From positions 786,784 through 850,783 of the forward strand of contig JAQFVV010000347.1 of the NCBI GenBank assembly GCA_028023455.1: a stretch of 64,000 nucleotides of DNA, read 5' to 3'. This stretch comes from Epiperipatus broadwayi. Its lineage: Eukaryota > Onychophora > Udeonychophora > Euonychophora > Peripatidae. Below are positions 35,470 through 47,899 of this stretch, in pieces. The notes below the pieces were generated by a model. That model made no database searches and was not told the DNA's origin. It worked only from the letters and a program-made list of their open reading frames with translations. Each line of letters starts with the position of its first letter. Within the stretch, counting starts at the first letter, position 1. A program made the translations under genes and the position numbers.

Positions 35470-36690
35470 AGTTTTTGATTTCATCAGTGCATCATTCATC
35501 TTTAGCTCAATTCTGTTAGAACTATCCATTAGCTCAGAAGTCAGAACAACCTACCACACAACAGATACATTAGGAATATACAGGTTTTTCAAGTCAGTTA
35601 TGTTGCAATTTAACTTCATATCCACATCATTTTTATATACTTCAACTTAACTTTATATATATTTTAATAGATTTTAATATTCTATTCTATCACACATTAC
35701 TGTGTTTATAGGGTGGAAAGTTGGTCTGATTTCTGATGTGATAGGATTAAACTAAAGGTGAATAATTTACTATTATAATCTAAAACATAAAATATTTATT
35801 ATTATGCAGTGGTTGTAGATCTCTCTACACGGTATTGAAAAGGTGTATATAAACTTGTTATCTACTTTGCCAGAGAGGGATGGAGTTAGAGTTCAGATGT
35901 ATTGATAAAAATGACATACATATATAATAAAATACCTTCAATGATTAATATGCATAACATTTGAGATATGATGTTATTGGCTTTAATCTCAAATGTTATA
36001 TCTATCAGATAAATTTGCAATACATATAAATATTAAGTTTCTTACTCAACTTATTTAACAGTTTTATAATTTTGCCAGCAATAAAAAATTTTAAGAAGTA
36101 TAATTTTAATATTCCCTTAGTTAAATAAAATTGAAATTCACTGCATAATGATAAAATTGAAAAGTTGTGTTGCTTTATTGGGAATGAAAAGTGCATCCAC
36201 ATTCAATGCCTTTTCCCTATTTTTTGACAATCTTCTATACAAATTTATATGTATATAAAGAGAGATCATGGGTGGTATGATGTAATAAAATGTATTCAGA
36301 TGGTAATTAGCAATGATCAATTGCTATTTCTTAGTATTATAGTGCTTATTTACTTCAATCTACATTTGATCAGAAAATATACTACATATTTTTTGATAGT
36401 TGTTTTTTATTGCTCAAGCTTTTTAATCAGTTCATTTATCTATTATCTGCCATATTTCAGTCTCTATGCAAAGATGTTTTTAATTAATTATCTAAGAAAA
36501 ATCAAAAACATACTTTATAAAAAACAATAATTTGCTTCTCTTTTAAATTAAAATTATTTATATACATTTAAATAAATATAAAATCTATACATTTAAATAT
36601 AATTTTATTAACTTTCAAATTGTGTCTTTAATAGAATTAATTTTAGTATTATTTTATAAGTATATATAAACACACATGCTGAAATATCAT
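35470..36690. other. AT-rich non-coding DNA
   Basis: The overlapping short frames on both strands (36005-36530) have membrane-like composition only because of AT richness. A short inverted repeat, AACATTTGAGAT / ATCTCAAATGTT, lies at about 35956-36000. No gene is supported. Confidence 0.45.
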
Positions 36691-36693
36691 TAT

Positions 36694-36712
36694 ATATATA
36701 TATATATACATG

Positions 36713-36757
<45 letters not shown>
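36694..36757. repeat. (TA)n microsatellite, two blocks
   Basis: TA arrays at about 36694-36709 and 36719-36757 are separated by CATGATATAT. Confidence 0.9.
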
Positions 36758-36939
36758 CATTTCATGTTTTCTTGTTTATATGATGTAAATAAAATAGTTT
36801 TTCAGTTTTCATTTAAAATGCGTATTACTTTTGCTTATTTCCCAATGTCAACCTTGACAATGTTGGATGCTATTTCATCAAAATATTGAGAAGTAAGCAA
36901 AAATAACATAATTTAATTCAAAAACTATTTTATACATAT

Positions 36940-37600
36940 ATAAGAATTTACAGTACTAAATATTTTATGTAATGTTTTGAGATTAGCTCATTGCAACTAT
37001 TTAAATATAATTAAATTTCTTCTTAGTGTCAGCACATGACATTTTTGAAAGCAAAGAGATACATTTTTACTTCCTCTTTCATATATCTAAAGAATTATCC
37101 ACAATACTTTTCTAGAAGGGATGAATTTTTAATAAATCAGAAATTTATTTCTAAATATTTTTAAATCTGATGACATATATATCAGAAAAATATGAAATTT
37201 CTTTTAATTTTAATCTTGCCAATGACAATTAAATGCTAAATATGATGTAATAAATAAGAAATTACAGTGCTAAATATTTTATATAATGTTTTGAAATTAA
37301 TTCATCACAACTGTTTAAAGCATGAAAAAAATTTTGTGCTTGTCTGACATATATGTCAATTCAGGTTTAAAAATATTTAGAAATAAATTTCTGATTGATT
37401 AAAAGTCCATTCCTTTTATCAAAAACATTGTAGACAATCCTCCTTATTTACAAAAATGGTAAAGTAAAAGAGGCATGTGTTTTAACTTTAAAAATGTATG
37501 CTGACATTGGAGTACTATACATTTATATTTAAACAATTGTAATAAGTTAATCTCAAAACATTACATATTAAATATTTAACATGGTAACATATATTGTAAT
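36940..37600. mobile_element. Repeat cluster Z: inverted and direct copies
   Basis: Arms at about 37065-37200 and 37335-37470 are inverted repeats sharing CAGAAATTTATTTCTAAATA. A second module (TACAGTACTAAATATTTTAT then GTAATGTTTTGAG) occurs in direct orientation at 36955 and 37263, and inverted near 37535-37590. The pattern fits nested foldback or MITE-like elements. No coding capacity was seen. Confidence 0.65.
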
Positions 37601-37930
37601 AGTATGTATATGCAATGTATGAAAAAATGACATAGCCCCAATCATTGGGAGGCAAATGTAACCCCATATATGATGCTATGTATGAAAGGATGAAATTAAT
37701 ATATAACAATGGTATGTCTTAACTACATATGAAAAGATAGACTTGCCTTAAACATAATAAAAATGTAATAGAAAATATGATTGCCCCAATTGATAGTGCC
37801 AAATGTAATAGTAAGTAAAATATACATATAAAGAAAGGTTCTAACAATTGAAATGGACCCAATCAGTAGTGACAAAGGTAATAGTACTTATTATGAGATG
37901 CCATATATCTATAAAGAAAAAAGAAATTGC
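37600..37930. repeat. Degenerate tandem repeat
   Basis: Three loose units each contain a CCCAAT(C/T)... motif followed by GCCAAATGTAATAGTA-like sequence (about 37635, 37785 and 37858). Spacing is irregular and similarity low. Confidence 0.4.
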
Positions 37931-39010
37931 CTCAAAAATGAATATAATAAAATATACTAATTCCAGCCATGGAATATAAGTTACAATGAATCAGATTATG
38001 ATGTTTAGCTTTATTTGAACAAATTACTAATTTATAAAGTTAAGATAATATATGATTTACACTATTAGAGAATATATTACTCATGAGTGAATGTACTCTA
38101 ATCACTACTTATATTGTTACTTCGGATAGCTATACAAAATAAACCTAAATACTACAGAGCATTGACTAAGGCATATTAATTGGTTAATTCTCAGGGTTAA
38201 CTTAACTAACAATTTGATTAGTTAATAAATATAAATTGGAACAAAGAGAATTTTATTGAATCCAAAATATATATATTCACAAATAAGATTACATGTAATT
38301 TAATATTCCCATTACTGATGGCTTATAAAAATAATCTACTAAGATACAATATTAGCATTTAATCAAATGGATGAATTTATCAATCAATTAATAACTGATG
38401 TACTAAAAAAAGAAAAGACAGATATTAATAAAATTACAAATAAAATCTCACAGTCATTCTTTTATATAAAACAAATGATATAAGCTTTATTCCAAGATTG
38501 TGATTTTATATTTTTATAATAACACAAATATATATATATATATGTGTGCGCGTGTGTGCGTGGAAAACAAAAACTGTTTTGTTTTTCAAATGTTCAATTT
38601 TTTTTAAATATAAATCAAATAAAAGTTTTACCGATAATAAACATAACTTGCAGTTTATATTTTACATAGGAATTGTATAAAACTGTTGTGAAATTAAATC
38701 AATAAACAAATAAATAAATAAATTGATGATATCTTGTTAAATTAATAATTTAGGTTATAGATGTATTTCTTTAAAGTTGGATCAACAAGTAGAATGATAC
38801 AGAAGACAATATCAAGAGCTCCTTCCCGCTATGTTATAAGGATTTATTCACTTTATTTTAAATCATGTCTTTTATTAGGAACATCAACTACTTGGGCTTT
38901 TTTATTAATTTAAGACTTATATTCTAGCCTGAAAAGTTCAACATTTATTCCATAACTTTATTAACCTAGGGTTTATTAAACCTAGCACAATATATAAATA
39001 TATCATCTCA
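37930..39010. other. AT-rich non-coding DNA
   Basis: It contains a short TA/TG run at 38528-38560. No gene was seen. Confidence 0.5.
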
Positions 39011-39013
39011 GCC

Positions 39014-39023
39014 CTTATGTATA

Positions 39024-39063
<40 letters not shown>

Positions 39064-39134
39064 TATACATAAGTACTTAGAAGTTGTCCTGTTATATATA
39101 TATATATATATATAACAGGACAACTTCTAAGTAC
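39014..39134. repeat. Two adjacent perfect palindromes with (TA)n cores
   Basis: 39014-39073 is CTTATGTATAAACAA, a TA core, then the exact reverse complement. 39073-39134 is GTACTTAGAAGTTGTCCTGT, a TA core, then its exact reverse complement. The two palindromes share base 39073. Each could extrude as a cruciform. Confidence 0.95.
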
Positions 39135-39206
39135 AAATGTGGAGATATTAATATATAACTTCAATATTTAACACTATAAATTGACCCAATCCTTTCAAAA
39201 TGCATC

Positions 39207-39261
<55 letters not shown>
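39207..39261. repeat. (AAT)n microsatellite
   Basis: An uninterrupted array of about 55 bp. Confidence 0.95.
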
Positions 39262-39269
39262 TGAAGATT

Positions 39270-40050
39270 TAAGATAATTATTAAATAAGGATATAATTTT
39301 TAAATACGATTCTATAAAATTTATATATTTATATACAACTCCTATGCAATTAAGTGTAATTTATTATTTTCCAATTAAAATTGATACATGACATTTATTA
39401 CTTAATATATATGTATGTAAAACACAAATCAAATACTATATAATATATATATTACTACCATCATTATTTTACCTTAGTATTTAACAATATATTCGCGCAA
39501 TTTAAGATATAAAATTTCTTTAAAAAAATAAATAAATAAACAAATATATATATATATTAAAAATTGACTTTCATTATTATTAATAAGTTTTAACACTCAA
39601 AAGAAAATTATAGGTTAGTTTTAAATATCACAATTGAATACACTTTTATAAAGATATGTTTTAAAATGTTATAAAAAAAATAATAGACGTATAAAACAAA
39701 AAAAAAATAAGACATTTTAATTGCCCTTTAATTTCTTTTAATATCTCTCCATTTCCCAGTCCACTAATTATTTCAGGCATTTTTCTTTTCTTTTATCCAT
39801 CCCAGAGTATATCGAAATAACTTTAAAATATGTATACATATTATTAATGAATTTATGGATTTTTCCATTGTTGGAGCGATTGATTCCAGTCATTTTCTTT
39901 ATATTCAATTATAGAAATAATTAAACTTGGCTATTACTTAGGATCACTAAAAAAAAATTTAAAGTTGAAAAAATATATATATAGATAGCTATTTTTCTAA
40001 AGTTTGTTTTCAAACACAAGTTTGATTTCAGGCTGCATATTTTACTGAAC
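39270..40050. other. AT-rich non-coding DNA
   Basis: Nothing recognised. Confidence 0.5.
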
Positions 40051-40055
40051 TTTAA

Positions 40056-40811
40056 TCCTTTCCCAGCTCTATATGCTAATTGACGTCAACGGCTTTAGGT
40101 CACTCAAAATCAGCCACTTTTTGAGCTACAGTACTGCTTATATGCTTGTTTGAAAGCTTAGAAAAAGTCCCATAAGATGCTGACCTCTCTTGAATTATTT
40201 TACAAGTAAAAAATCAATAAATGTGACATTGTAAGGCTAACAAAAGAAGGGCAAGTTCGTTCTTGTCACTGATTGGTTGTTAACTGTAGAGGAAAAGAAA
40301 AACCACTTGTCAATAAATTTTACTGCTACAATTTCTTTTGTTTCATTTCAAAAGTGATAAATGAATTTTTTATACCATTTTAAAAGTATTTTTTGACATA
40401 TTATAAATTATTTTGATAAAATATGCTAAAAATTAAATTATTTTAGAAAAATAGCTAAGATTTTAGTAAAAATTATTTACTTTTCCACAACATAAAATTG
40501 GGAAAGAAATCACTAATCCACTTTTAAATTGGTGAGTAACGTTCATTTTAGATTTACTGCTATCGAATATTTTTATAATTACAAATAAAAAATTATTTTT
40601 GAAAAAACTTTCATTCACTTTCGTAACCTGACAAATTATTAATATACTTTTTACAAATGAAACTAAAGTGAATATAATATTAAAAGATGAATATATTTTT
40701 ATGGTTGAGTTTGTGAATTGACCAATTAAAAGTTTAGAGTTTTAACTCACTTGGCCAATAAAATTAATGACCACTGTAAGAGTTAATAATGAAATAAGAC
40801 AGGCAAAAGGG
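40056..40811. mobile_element. piggyBac-like MITE, copy 1
   Basis: The element starts TCCTTTCCCAGC directly after TTAA (40052-40055) and ends GGCAAAAGGG followed by TTCA, so its ends are imperfect terminal inverted repeats of the CCCTTT type with TTAA-like flanks. That is the hallmark of the piggyBac superfamily. A divergent, inverted copy lies at 43275 onward. The interior has no transposase frame, so it would depend on a transposase encoded elsewhere. It includes a CRE-like TGACGTCA at 40081-40088. Confidence 0.55.
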
Positions 40812-41540
40812 TTCAAAAACTCCTGGATAATAAAATATACTTAGCCAAACATTTTTGATATTATCTTTGTCCAGGAATTATTATATTAATATTCAAAAGA
40901 ATAATTTGTGGAATAGACAAATAAAGCTATGACTTCTTTCTTCTGTTTTATTAATAATAACGGTGATTCTGTTTTGGGTTTCCATAGTAATCTTTGTCCT
41001 ATTGTTATAACTCATGTGGTAATCTAAAAACTTTAACACTGTTGATTTTAAAATATTTTTTTAAATAACAAAACAAAAAAAAATAATGTCAATAAATATA
41101 TATATATATATATATTACATTGAAAAATTTATTTTATAATCTACAAAACAAATAAATAAATAAACAACCAGAATAATATCATTACATCTTTTATAATTTT
41201 CAATAAATAAAAAATAAAAGTACAATCTAATTATAATTAGCAATTTAAATGCTACTGTTGATAATTATTTTTATACATACATAATTTATATATATACATT
41301 GCTATTAAAATCTCATCATCATAAAACAAAGCACATATTACAATAAATAAATAAAAATGAATTAAATAACAAAAACAATTAACAACAATAACAACCTATT
41401 TACAAATCCTTGAGTAAAAACTGAATTAAGAGAGATTTTTTTAAAACTATATTGGTACTTCAAAAGAAAGGGTGGATTTTCCATCCCTTATAATGTATAT
41501 AATATTAGAAAATATATGGTACAGAATATTATATAAATGT
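40812..41540. other. AT-rich non-coding DNA
   Basis: A TA array lies at about 41096-41116. No gene was seen. Confidence 0.5.
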
Positions 41541-41541
41541 G

Positions 41542-41823
41542 GCAACTCTTTTCATACAGTTGTGTTACTCAATGCAAGCTATAGTAATCAATCAATTCTA
41601 AAAAATTTGTGCAACAAAACCCTATCTACTGCTTATTCATCAAATACCGCTTGACTAGTTTTTTGCTTGTGGCTTTAATCAATGAAGATTCTTGTATCTG
41701 AGAGCACTGCATCTAGATCTTTAAGTCTAATGGACTATTGCATGAAGAGAGTTGCTATTATTTTAACAGATTGTGTAAAGATAAGAAATAGTGGTCATGT
41801 GATATTTCAGTGGTTTAATTATG
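41542..41823. mobile_element. Foldback-family Y element, short divergent copy
   Basis: It carries TTTTCATACAGTTGTGTTAC, GCCTACTCATCC-like TGCTTATTCATCAAATA, CTTGTGGCTTTAATCA and GAGAGCACTGCATCTAGATC. It ends with GTGGTCATGTGATATTTCAG. TAAATGTG is found immediately outside both ends (41534-41541 and 41824-41831), a possible 8-bp target-site duplication. The right inverted half is mostly missing. Confidence 0.7.
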
Positions 41824-41869
41824 TAAATGTGCTAAAAGTAAAAATTTTTATGATTTTTACATAAATGAA

Positions 41870-42480
41870 AAATAAAAATTTCATTGAAACTTATTTAAAA
41901 AACTGTCAATGAAACAAAATGATTCTCACTTTGCTTGAAGTTCAAAGAAATTATGTGAAAAACAAATTAAAACAATACTGACTATGAGAAATCATTGTAG
42001 ATGTAATTAAGGTCTTAATGAAATTGTCCTAATTTAATATTCCCAAGGCAAAATCAATAAACATTCATTTTAATAATCTTGTAAATATTTAAACTCTTCA
42101 TAATATAAAATATTTGAAAATATATAGCATAAAATATTATGAAAATATGGCAAAAATAATGATTTTTATGAATATCATGCAACAGCATAAGAATTTTTTA
42201 AAACTCATGTTTAGCTGTCAATCAAAAAAAAAGATTTTTACTTTGCTTGAATTCCAAAAATGTATATATAAGACAACATTAGATAGCATTAACTTTTGAG
42301 AATGAAATTTTACTCATTGTATATACATATATAAACCCATATTATGATCTAAGGTTGTCTTCCATATAAGTTCATGGAATTTCAACAATGTTAGACTCAT
42401 TTTGTTTGATTGACAGATGCATGAGATTCTATAAGATTTTTAGGTTTGTGTGAGATCATAAAAATTTTTGCTCAGGGTAC
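41870..42480. repeat. Repeat W, three copies including an inverted pair
   Basis: CTGTCAATCAAA-like sequence followed by TTACTTTGCTTGAA occurs at about 41900-41945 and 42215-42255 in the same orientation. At 42345-42480 it occurs inverted (TTTGTTTGATTGACAG). The last two form a loose foldback around a short centre. Confidence 0.55.
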
Positions 42481-42514
42481 ACATTTATATATATATGTGT
42501 GTGTGTGTGTGTGA

Positions 42515-43000
42515 ATAATTAATTAAATAGGACATAAATATGTAATAATACTAACATTATTTACCGACATCCTTTATAGAAATTTTCTAATGTTTCAAGA
42601 AGCAATGTTTGATTAAAAAAATTAAATAATTTTTTTGTTAGACATATATCAATATCAATCAAATCTGATTTTATTAGCAACTCAAGAATTCAGCTGAGAT
42701 TCGAGCCACCAATCTCTATTAAGTATGCTCACACATTTCAACATGATCCTAAAGCTAGAATACAAATTTAGCAGCAATTTAACTTAAACCTTGTATAATG
42801 GCTTAATATTATTAAAGAAGTCAGAGCTGTTAAGCAAATCTATTTTAACTAACTTTGCTTTTTAAGTAAATATTTAAATATATAATTAATTAATTAAATA
42901 TTACATGAATATGTATTAATGTTAATGTTATTTATTTAATGTCTTTTTAGAAATTTTTTAATGTTTCAATAGATAACATTTGATAAAAAATGATCAACCA
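42515..43000. repeat. Direct repeat pair about 370 bp apart
   Basis: AGAAATTTTCTAATGTTTCA (from 42579) and AGAAATTTTTTAATGTTTCA (from 42951) share about 100 bp of flanking similarity. Its origin is not recognised. Confidence 0.5.
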
Positions 43001-43274
43001 ACTTCATTCTGGACATGTTATTGAAAATCAAACAAGATAACATCAGTAGCTTAACAAAGCAATGTTTGAGTATCAATTGACAAGCTGTTGATAACATTAG
43101 GTTTGATTTATAAAAACATACATCTAGAAAGAGACTAAATGATTTTTTTCCATTAAATATTGCTTTTTAAAATATCACAAAATAACTTGGGAGGAAGTAT
43201 TCTTTTCTTTGTGTATTTGTTGATGCATGATCATAATCATTCTTAGCAGTTGGAGGAAGTCTGCTTTTGTTTAA

Positions 43275-43990
43275 CCCTTTCTGTGTTCAAAACCTCTATT
43301 GATAGATTGACATAAAGTTATGAACTTTTGATTAGTCAATTACAGAATTGGCAATAAAAATATATTTATCTTTAAATACTAACTTTGTTTTAATTAGTTT
43401 TAAAAATGCAAATTAATAATTTGTTAGATTATTTAAGTAAATTAACATATTTTAAAAAATAAATTTCTATTTATACCTCACAAAAATAATCTATAATGGT
43501 AAAAATAAAATGTATGTTTGTCCTCCAATTATAAATTGCAGCCATATATTATTTATTTATTTGTAATTTTTCCTTTATGTAAAAGTAAATATTTTCTACT
43601 AAAATCTGAATTGTTTTTCTAAATTAATATTTCACAAATATTTTGTGAAAAAAATAATAAATGTGTAACAAAAAATTATAAAACATACATTTTTACTTTG
43701 AAAATGAAAAAACAAATAGAACTGTCAAAATCATTGATAGACACTCTCTTGTGGCAAGAACAAGAAAAAACCAATCATTGCCTTGGAAGGCAGACTTTAT
43801 TCCATTGTTCTAGTGCTAAATTTAAATATTATGGATTTATTAGTTGTAAAAATATTCTTAAGGTGGCAACATTATTCAGTACAATTTTTTATCAGAATAT
43901 TTAGCAAAATAATGTTAAAAATAGCAGTTACAGAATGAGTGGTTTAAAGCTCTGAAATCATGGACAACACTAGAGCACAGCTTATATTCA
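43275..43990. mobile_element. piggyBac-like MITE, copy 2 (inverted, one end lost)
   Basis: The copy starts CCCTTTCTGTGTTC immediately after TTAA (43271-43274). Downstream it is homologous to the reverse complement of copy 1, for example ACTTTTGATTAGTCAATT against ACTTTTAATTGGTCAATT, and CATAAAAATATATT-like sequence at matching distances. The far end is too diverged to place. The 68-residue frame at 43698-43904 lies inside the element and has no recognisable features. Confidence 0.55.
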
Positions 43991-43991
43991 G

Positions 43992-43998
<7 letters not shown>

Positions 43999-44061
<63 letters not shown>
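43999..44061. repeat. (TA)n microsatellite
   Basis: An almost uninterrupted TA array with one phase slip near 44037. Confidence 0.9.
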
Positions 44062-44692
44062 TGTAACAATATTGAAATTGGCACATATTAATTTTATTTT
44101 AAATATATATATATATAAAAATAATAAATAACTTATAAAAATCTAAAAGGTTTCTTTAGTAAACAAAATCAGTTTGCTGTCAAAAGTAAAATTAAAAAAT
44201 CAGAGTTTTAAAATAAAAATCTTTCGTGAAAGTTTTGAAATAAAAGTTACCATTAATTAATCAGAAAAGGAGAGGGGTATTTCGTTAGAAAAGTCAAACT
44301 AAAAGTTTTATAAAAGAAAGTAAGGTTTTCCTTAATTAGTATTCGTAAAAATAAATAATTTAAAGTTTAAAAAATATAAATCTCTTTTCATTCGAGCTTA
44401 TTATAATAAATTATATATGTGCGTGCGAGTGTAAATAAATGTATGTGTGTTAGAATAATATTAAAAATATATAAAAGTTAGAAATTATATTTAGAAAACA
44501 CAGCGATGGCTATTAAGTTAAATAACAATTTTTAAAAATCACACCAGTGGTGGGCTACTAATTAAAGATATAAAAACAACACATTTATGAAAGCTACTAC
44601 TAATTAAACAATCTTCAAAAACACATTGTCAAAGGATTAGGAATTTTGACAACACACATTGCCAGAGGATATTAAAACAAAAACCCTTTGCA

Positions 44693-44726
44693 TATATAAA
44701 TAGCCAGATTTTTATCAACGGTCAGT
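44693..44726 (+). promoter_or_regulatory. TATA box plus initiator-like motif
   Basis: TATATAAATAG (44693-44703) is followed 31 bases later by the A of TCAGTT (44722-44727), an invertebrate-type initiator at the expected distance. The surrounding sequence (44640-45070) is less AT-rich. About 900 bp downstream, TGGCACCCGTG (from 45636) resembles a primer-binding site. The region could be a decayed LTR, but no second copy is in the window. Confidence 0.35.
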
Positions 44727-45635
44727 TCAACCTAATTTCCAGTGACAGCCTTGTTTCAGTTCAGATAACAGTACAGTTTATATTATGTATCCAGAAACAG
44801 AAATGCAGTGTTGAGTAGCTTTTGGGAATATACACTTTACTTCAGCCCTTTGGTCCAACAAGATCATCAAAACCTGCCTGTGACATAATATCTCCATAAC
44901 AGCTCAAAAATCCTCCACAAATGTTCAACTGTCTCCAGGAATAAAATTAATGGATTGCCATCAAATCTCTTCAAGAAATGTCAAATCTAACCAGTTAGAT
45001 ATACTTCATCAGAAGCAGCCAACAACAAGCAATATCCATGTTCCAAAAATCCTAGGTCAAACATTTTATTGTTCTCATTTATATATAGTAGCCACCGCTG
45101 TAATTCGTAAATTCTACAGAGACGAGTAATTTAAACTATATAATCATACATAAAATGGACTATTGACATGTGTGTTTAATATCAAATGCTATGTAATACT
45201 TTATTATTATATATGTGAGTGTATGAGTTAATATGTGCGTGATCATTATATCAGTGTTATTAGTTAAATTAGATAAATACCAGTGTTCTATTATTAAAAT
45301 CTACAAGAATATTTAAACTTGTTTAGAAATGTTAATTTAAAATGTGCATGTGTTATATTAGTTAAAAAATTATAAAGATGTTTAAATTTAGTAAATTAAT
45401 GTTAGTTAATAAATTGTCTTTAAAATTAAACTTTATTTGTCGGTCAATTCTTTTATCAATTCCTTCTACCAATTCTTTTATCAATTCTTTTACAAATCTT
45501 TATCAATTCTTTTCACCACTAATTATGTATAATCTATTAAGTGATTACAAACAACTGAGCTAGTCATGGATGTTAGGCATTGAGTTAGTGGCCATTGCTC
45601 AAAGTGTGATATTTATTTATTCTTGGATAATTATC

Positions 45636-45800
45636 TGGCACCCGTGTTTATACACAAACAAAAAAAAGTGCTTTGAATGTGGTGTTGAACTCAACAGCCA
45701 AGAAGAAGCTATGTCTTAGAAATGTAACACTAGTTATATATTTTATAGCTATCATTTGGGATACATATTCTCCAAATATGTTCTTCTCTGCGTAAGAGGT
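45636..45800 (+). other. Primer-site-like motif and Cys-bearing short frame
   Basis: TGGCACCCGTG is followed by a + frame reading KCFECGVELNSQEEAMS, a stop, then KCN. The Cys spacing (CxxC ... C) hints at a broken zinc-ribbon or similar, but one in-frame stop interrupts it and I recognise no family. Confidence 0.25.
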
Positions 45801-45860
45801 TGGGGATTCGATAGACACATATTTGAACCCGGTACAATATATATATATATATATATAATT

Positions 45861-46320
45861 AGAAGGGATTTGAACTCAAAATTTGCACAGATATCCACTC
45901 TATTTTATACAACTGGTTCACATGTCCATGTATATGTGAAAAAGATAAATGATCTACAATTATGTATTTTGTGCTAAACTAGAACTTATTAATTGGTCCA
46001 GAACACCATCTTCCATAGATATATATACAATCAGTGCTTAGTTAATATTAAGAAGAAAAATCTTCAAACTTTAATGGATAAGCTTCAATCTGCTTCACCT
46101 GCCTACTCTTCAGTCATTCATATCATTGAAAATCTGAGAATAAAATTTAAGACATTGTTAATGGAAATATCATTGTTGTATCCATGTTGACTTTAAATCA
46201 CTCTGACTCCTCACATATAGAACCTTAATACATTCATTTAAATATACAGAAGAGGAATAAGCAGAATACAGGATGAATATGTAATATTTAAATACAGGTA
46301 TTTTGCTATACTAAATTTAA
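45861..46320. repeat. Family X repeat, copy
   Basis: The order of landmarks matches the arm at 27816: GGGATTTGAACTCA, CAACTGGTTCACATG, ACTTTAATGGATAAGCTTC and CTCTGACTCCTCACATATAG. A tail with AGAGGAATAAGCAGAATACA extends the copy to about 46320. Similarity is lower than at 27816 and 47341. Confidence 0.7.
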
Positions 46321-46329
46321 TTTAACAAG

Positions 46330-46800
46330 ATAAGACTTGAACTCAGACTTCCATGCCTCTGACAGCTATCCATTCTATCTTAAACAATCAATATACATAT
46401 ATATTAGTGATAAATGATGTCTAATATATGTATTTCATGCTGAACCAGCATTCATCACTTGGACCAGATTACTATCTTCTCACACATATACAATCAGTGC
46501 TCATTTTATATTAAGATAGCAAATCTTCAAACTTTAATGGACAGGCTTCAATTTTTTTCATGTTCCAACTTTTCAGGCATCCATATAATTTAAAATCTGG
46601 AAATGAAATGATCAAAGCCCTTGCTGATGCCAATATTATTGTCATATCCATGTTGACTTTTAAGTCATTTTGACCCCTTACATATAGGATTTTAATATAT
46701 CCATTTATATATACAAAAGAGGAATGGGTACAATACAGGCTGAATATGTAATATTTAAATATATGTATATTGTCTATATTAAACTTAATGTAATCTCAAA
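46330..46800. repeat. Family X repeat, tandem second copy
   Basis: It begins AGACTTGAACTCAGACTTCC and repeats the same landmarks in the same orientation directly after the previous copy. It ends with AGAGGAATGGGTACAATACA. The two copies are head-to-tail. Confidence 0.75.
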
Positions 46801-46898
46801 ATCATGAGTTCAAGTCCTATTTGGATCAAAGTATATAATGGTCATTTTGCTACAGATAAAAAGAAGATGGGCTTGAATCAGAAACCATATGCAACTAT

Positions 46899-47010
46899 AT
46901 ACTATCAAAAATATATCCACATATATAATGAGATATTGAAGATGTGTAGTATGAATACTATCAAAAATATATCCACATATATAATGAGATATTGAAGATG
47001 TGTAGTATGA
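46899..47010. repeat. Perfect 56-bp tandem duplication
   Basis: The two units 46899-46954 and 46955-47010 are identical as far as I can read (start ATACTATCAAAAATATATCC). A recent slippage or assembly duplication is possible. Confidence 0.9.
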
Positions 47011-47340
47011 ATATTAACCAATGGGTTGTTGATGATTTACAATTTATAAATACAATTACTCCCAAAAGTATTTTATTTGTTTTTTTAGTTTTATAAAAAG
47101 AAACTCAAAGATCTCAAACTTCCTAAAAAGAAAGTTTAGTTTTGGAAACGTTTTTAAGGAATTATCATCATCAGGTATTACTGCCATCCCAGCATGCTCC
47201 TAGTGGAGTACATAATTTCTCAGGGTTGTGGATATTAAATAGTATATAGGTGTAAAGAGCATATATTTGAATAGAATTACAAAAACAAACTAAATGGATT
47301 GGTTAATATAAAAAAGAGTAACAATTTATTAATAATAAAC

Positions 47341-47890
47341 AAATATAAGGGATTTGAAGTCAGACTTTCAAGCCCCTTCACTATCCACACTATCTCATAC
47401 TACTGATACACATGACCACCCACATGCAGAAGAGATAAATAATCACCAATATACATATTTCATGCTAAACCAGCACTCATCAGTTGGTTCAGATTATCAT
47501 CTCCCATACATATATATATATAATCAGTGTTCAGTTTATATTAAGATAGCAAATCCTTACACTTTAATGGGCAGGTTTCAACCTACTCCAACCTCCAACT
47601 CTTCGGCCATCCATACCATTGAAAATCTTGATGATAAAATTCACAAATCCCATGCTGATGCCAACATTATTGTCATGCCCATGTTGACCTCAAGTCACTC
47701 TGACCCCTCACATATACATATATATGGGAGATAATAACCTGGACCAAGTGATGAGTGCTGGTTTAGCACAAAATATGTATATTGGCAATTATTTATCTTT
47801 TTTGCTTGTGAGTGGTTATGTGTATCAGTAGTATGAGATAGTGTGGATAGTGAAGGGGCTTGAAAGTCTGAGTTCAAATCTCCTATATTT
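47341..47890. mobile_element. Family X foldback, one long and one short arm
   Basis: The left copy (47341-about 47720) has all family X landmarks. The right part (about 47722-47890) is the reverse complement of its first 170 bp, ending GTCTGAGTTCAAATCTCC. The two frames of 126 and 60 residues read through the repeats and are not genes. Confidence 0.85.
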
Positions 47891-47899
47891 ACAATTAGG

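Noticed and set aside
47354-47877. 126- and 60-residue frames sharing peptides (FQAPSLSTLSHTTDTH)
   Set aside because: The same peptide on both strands arises from the inverted arms of family X; not genes.
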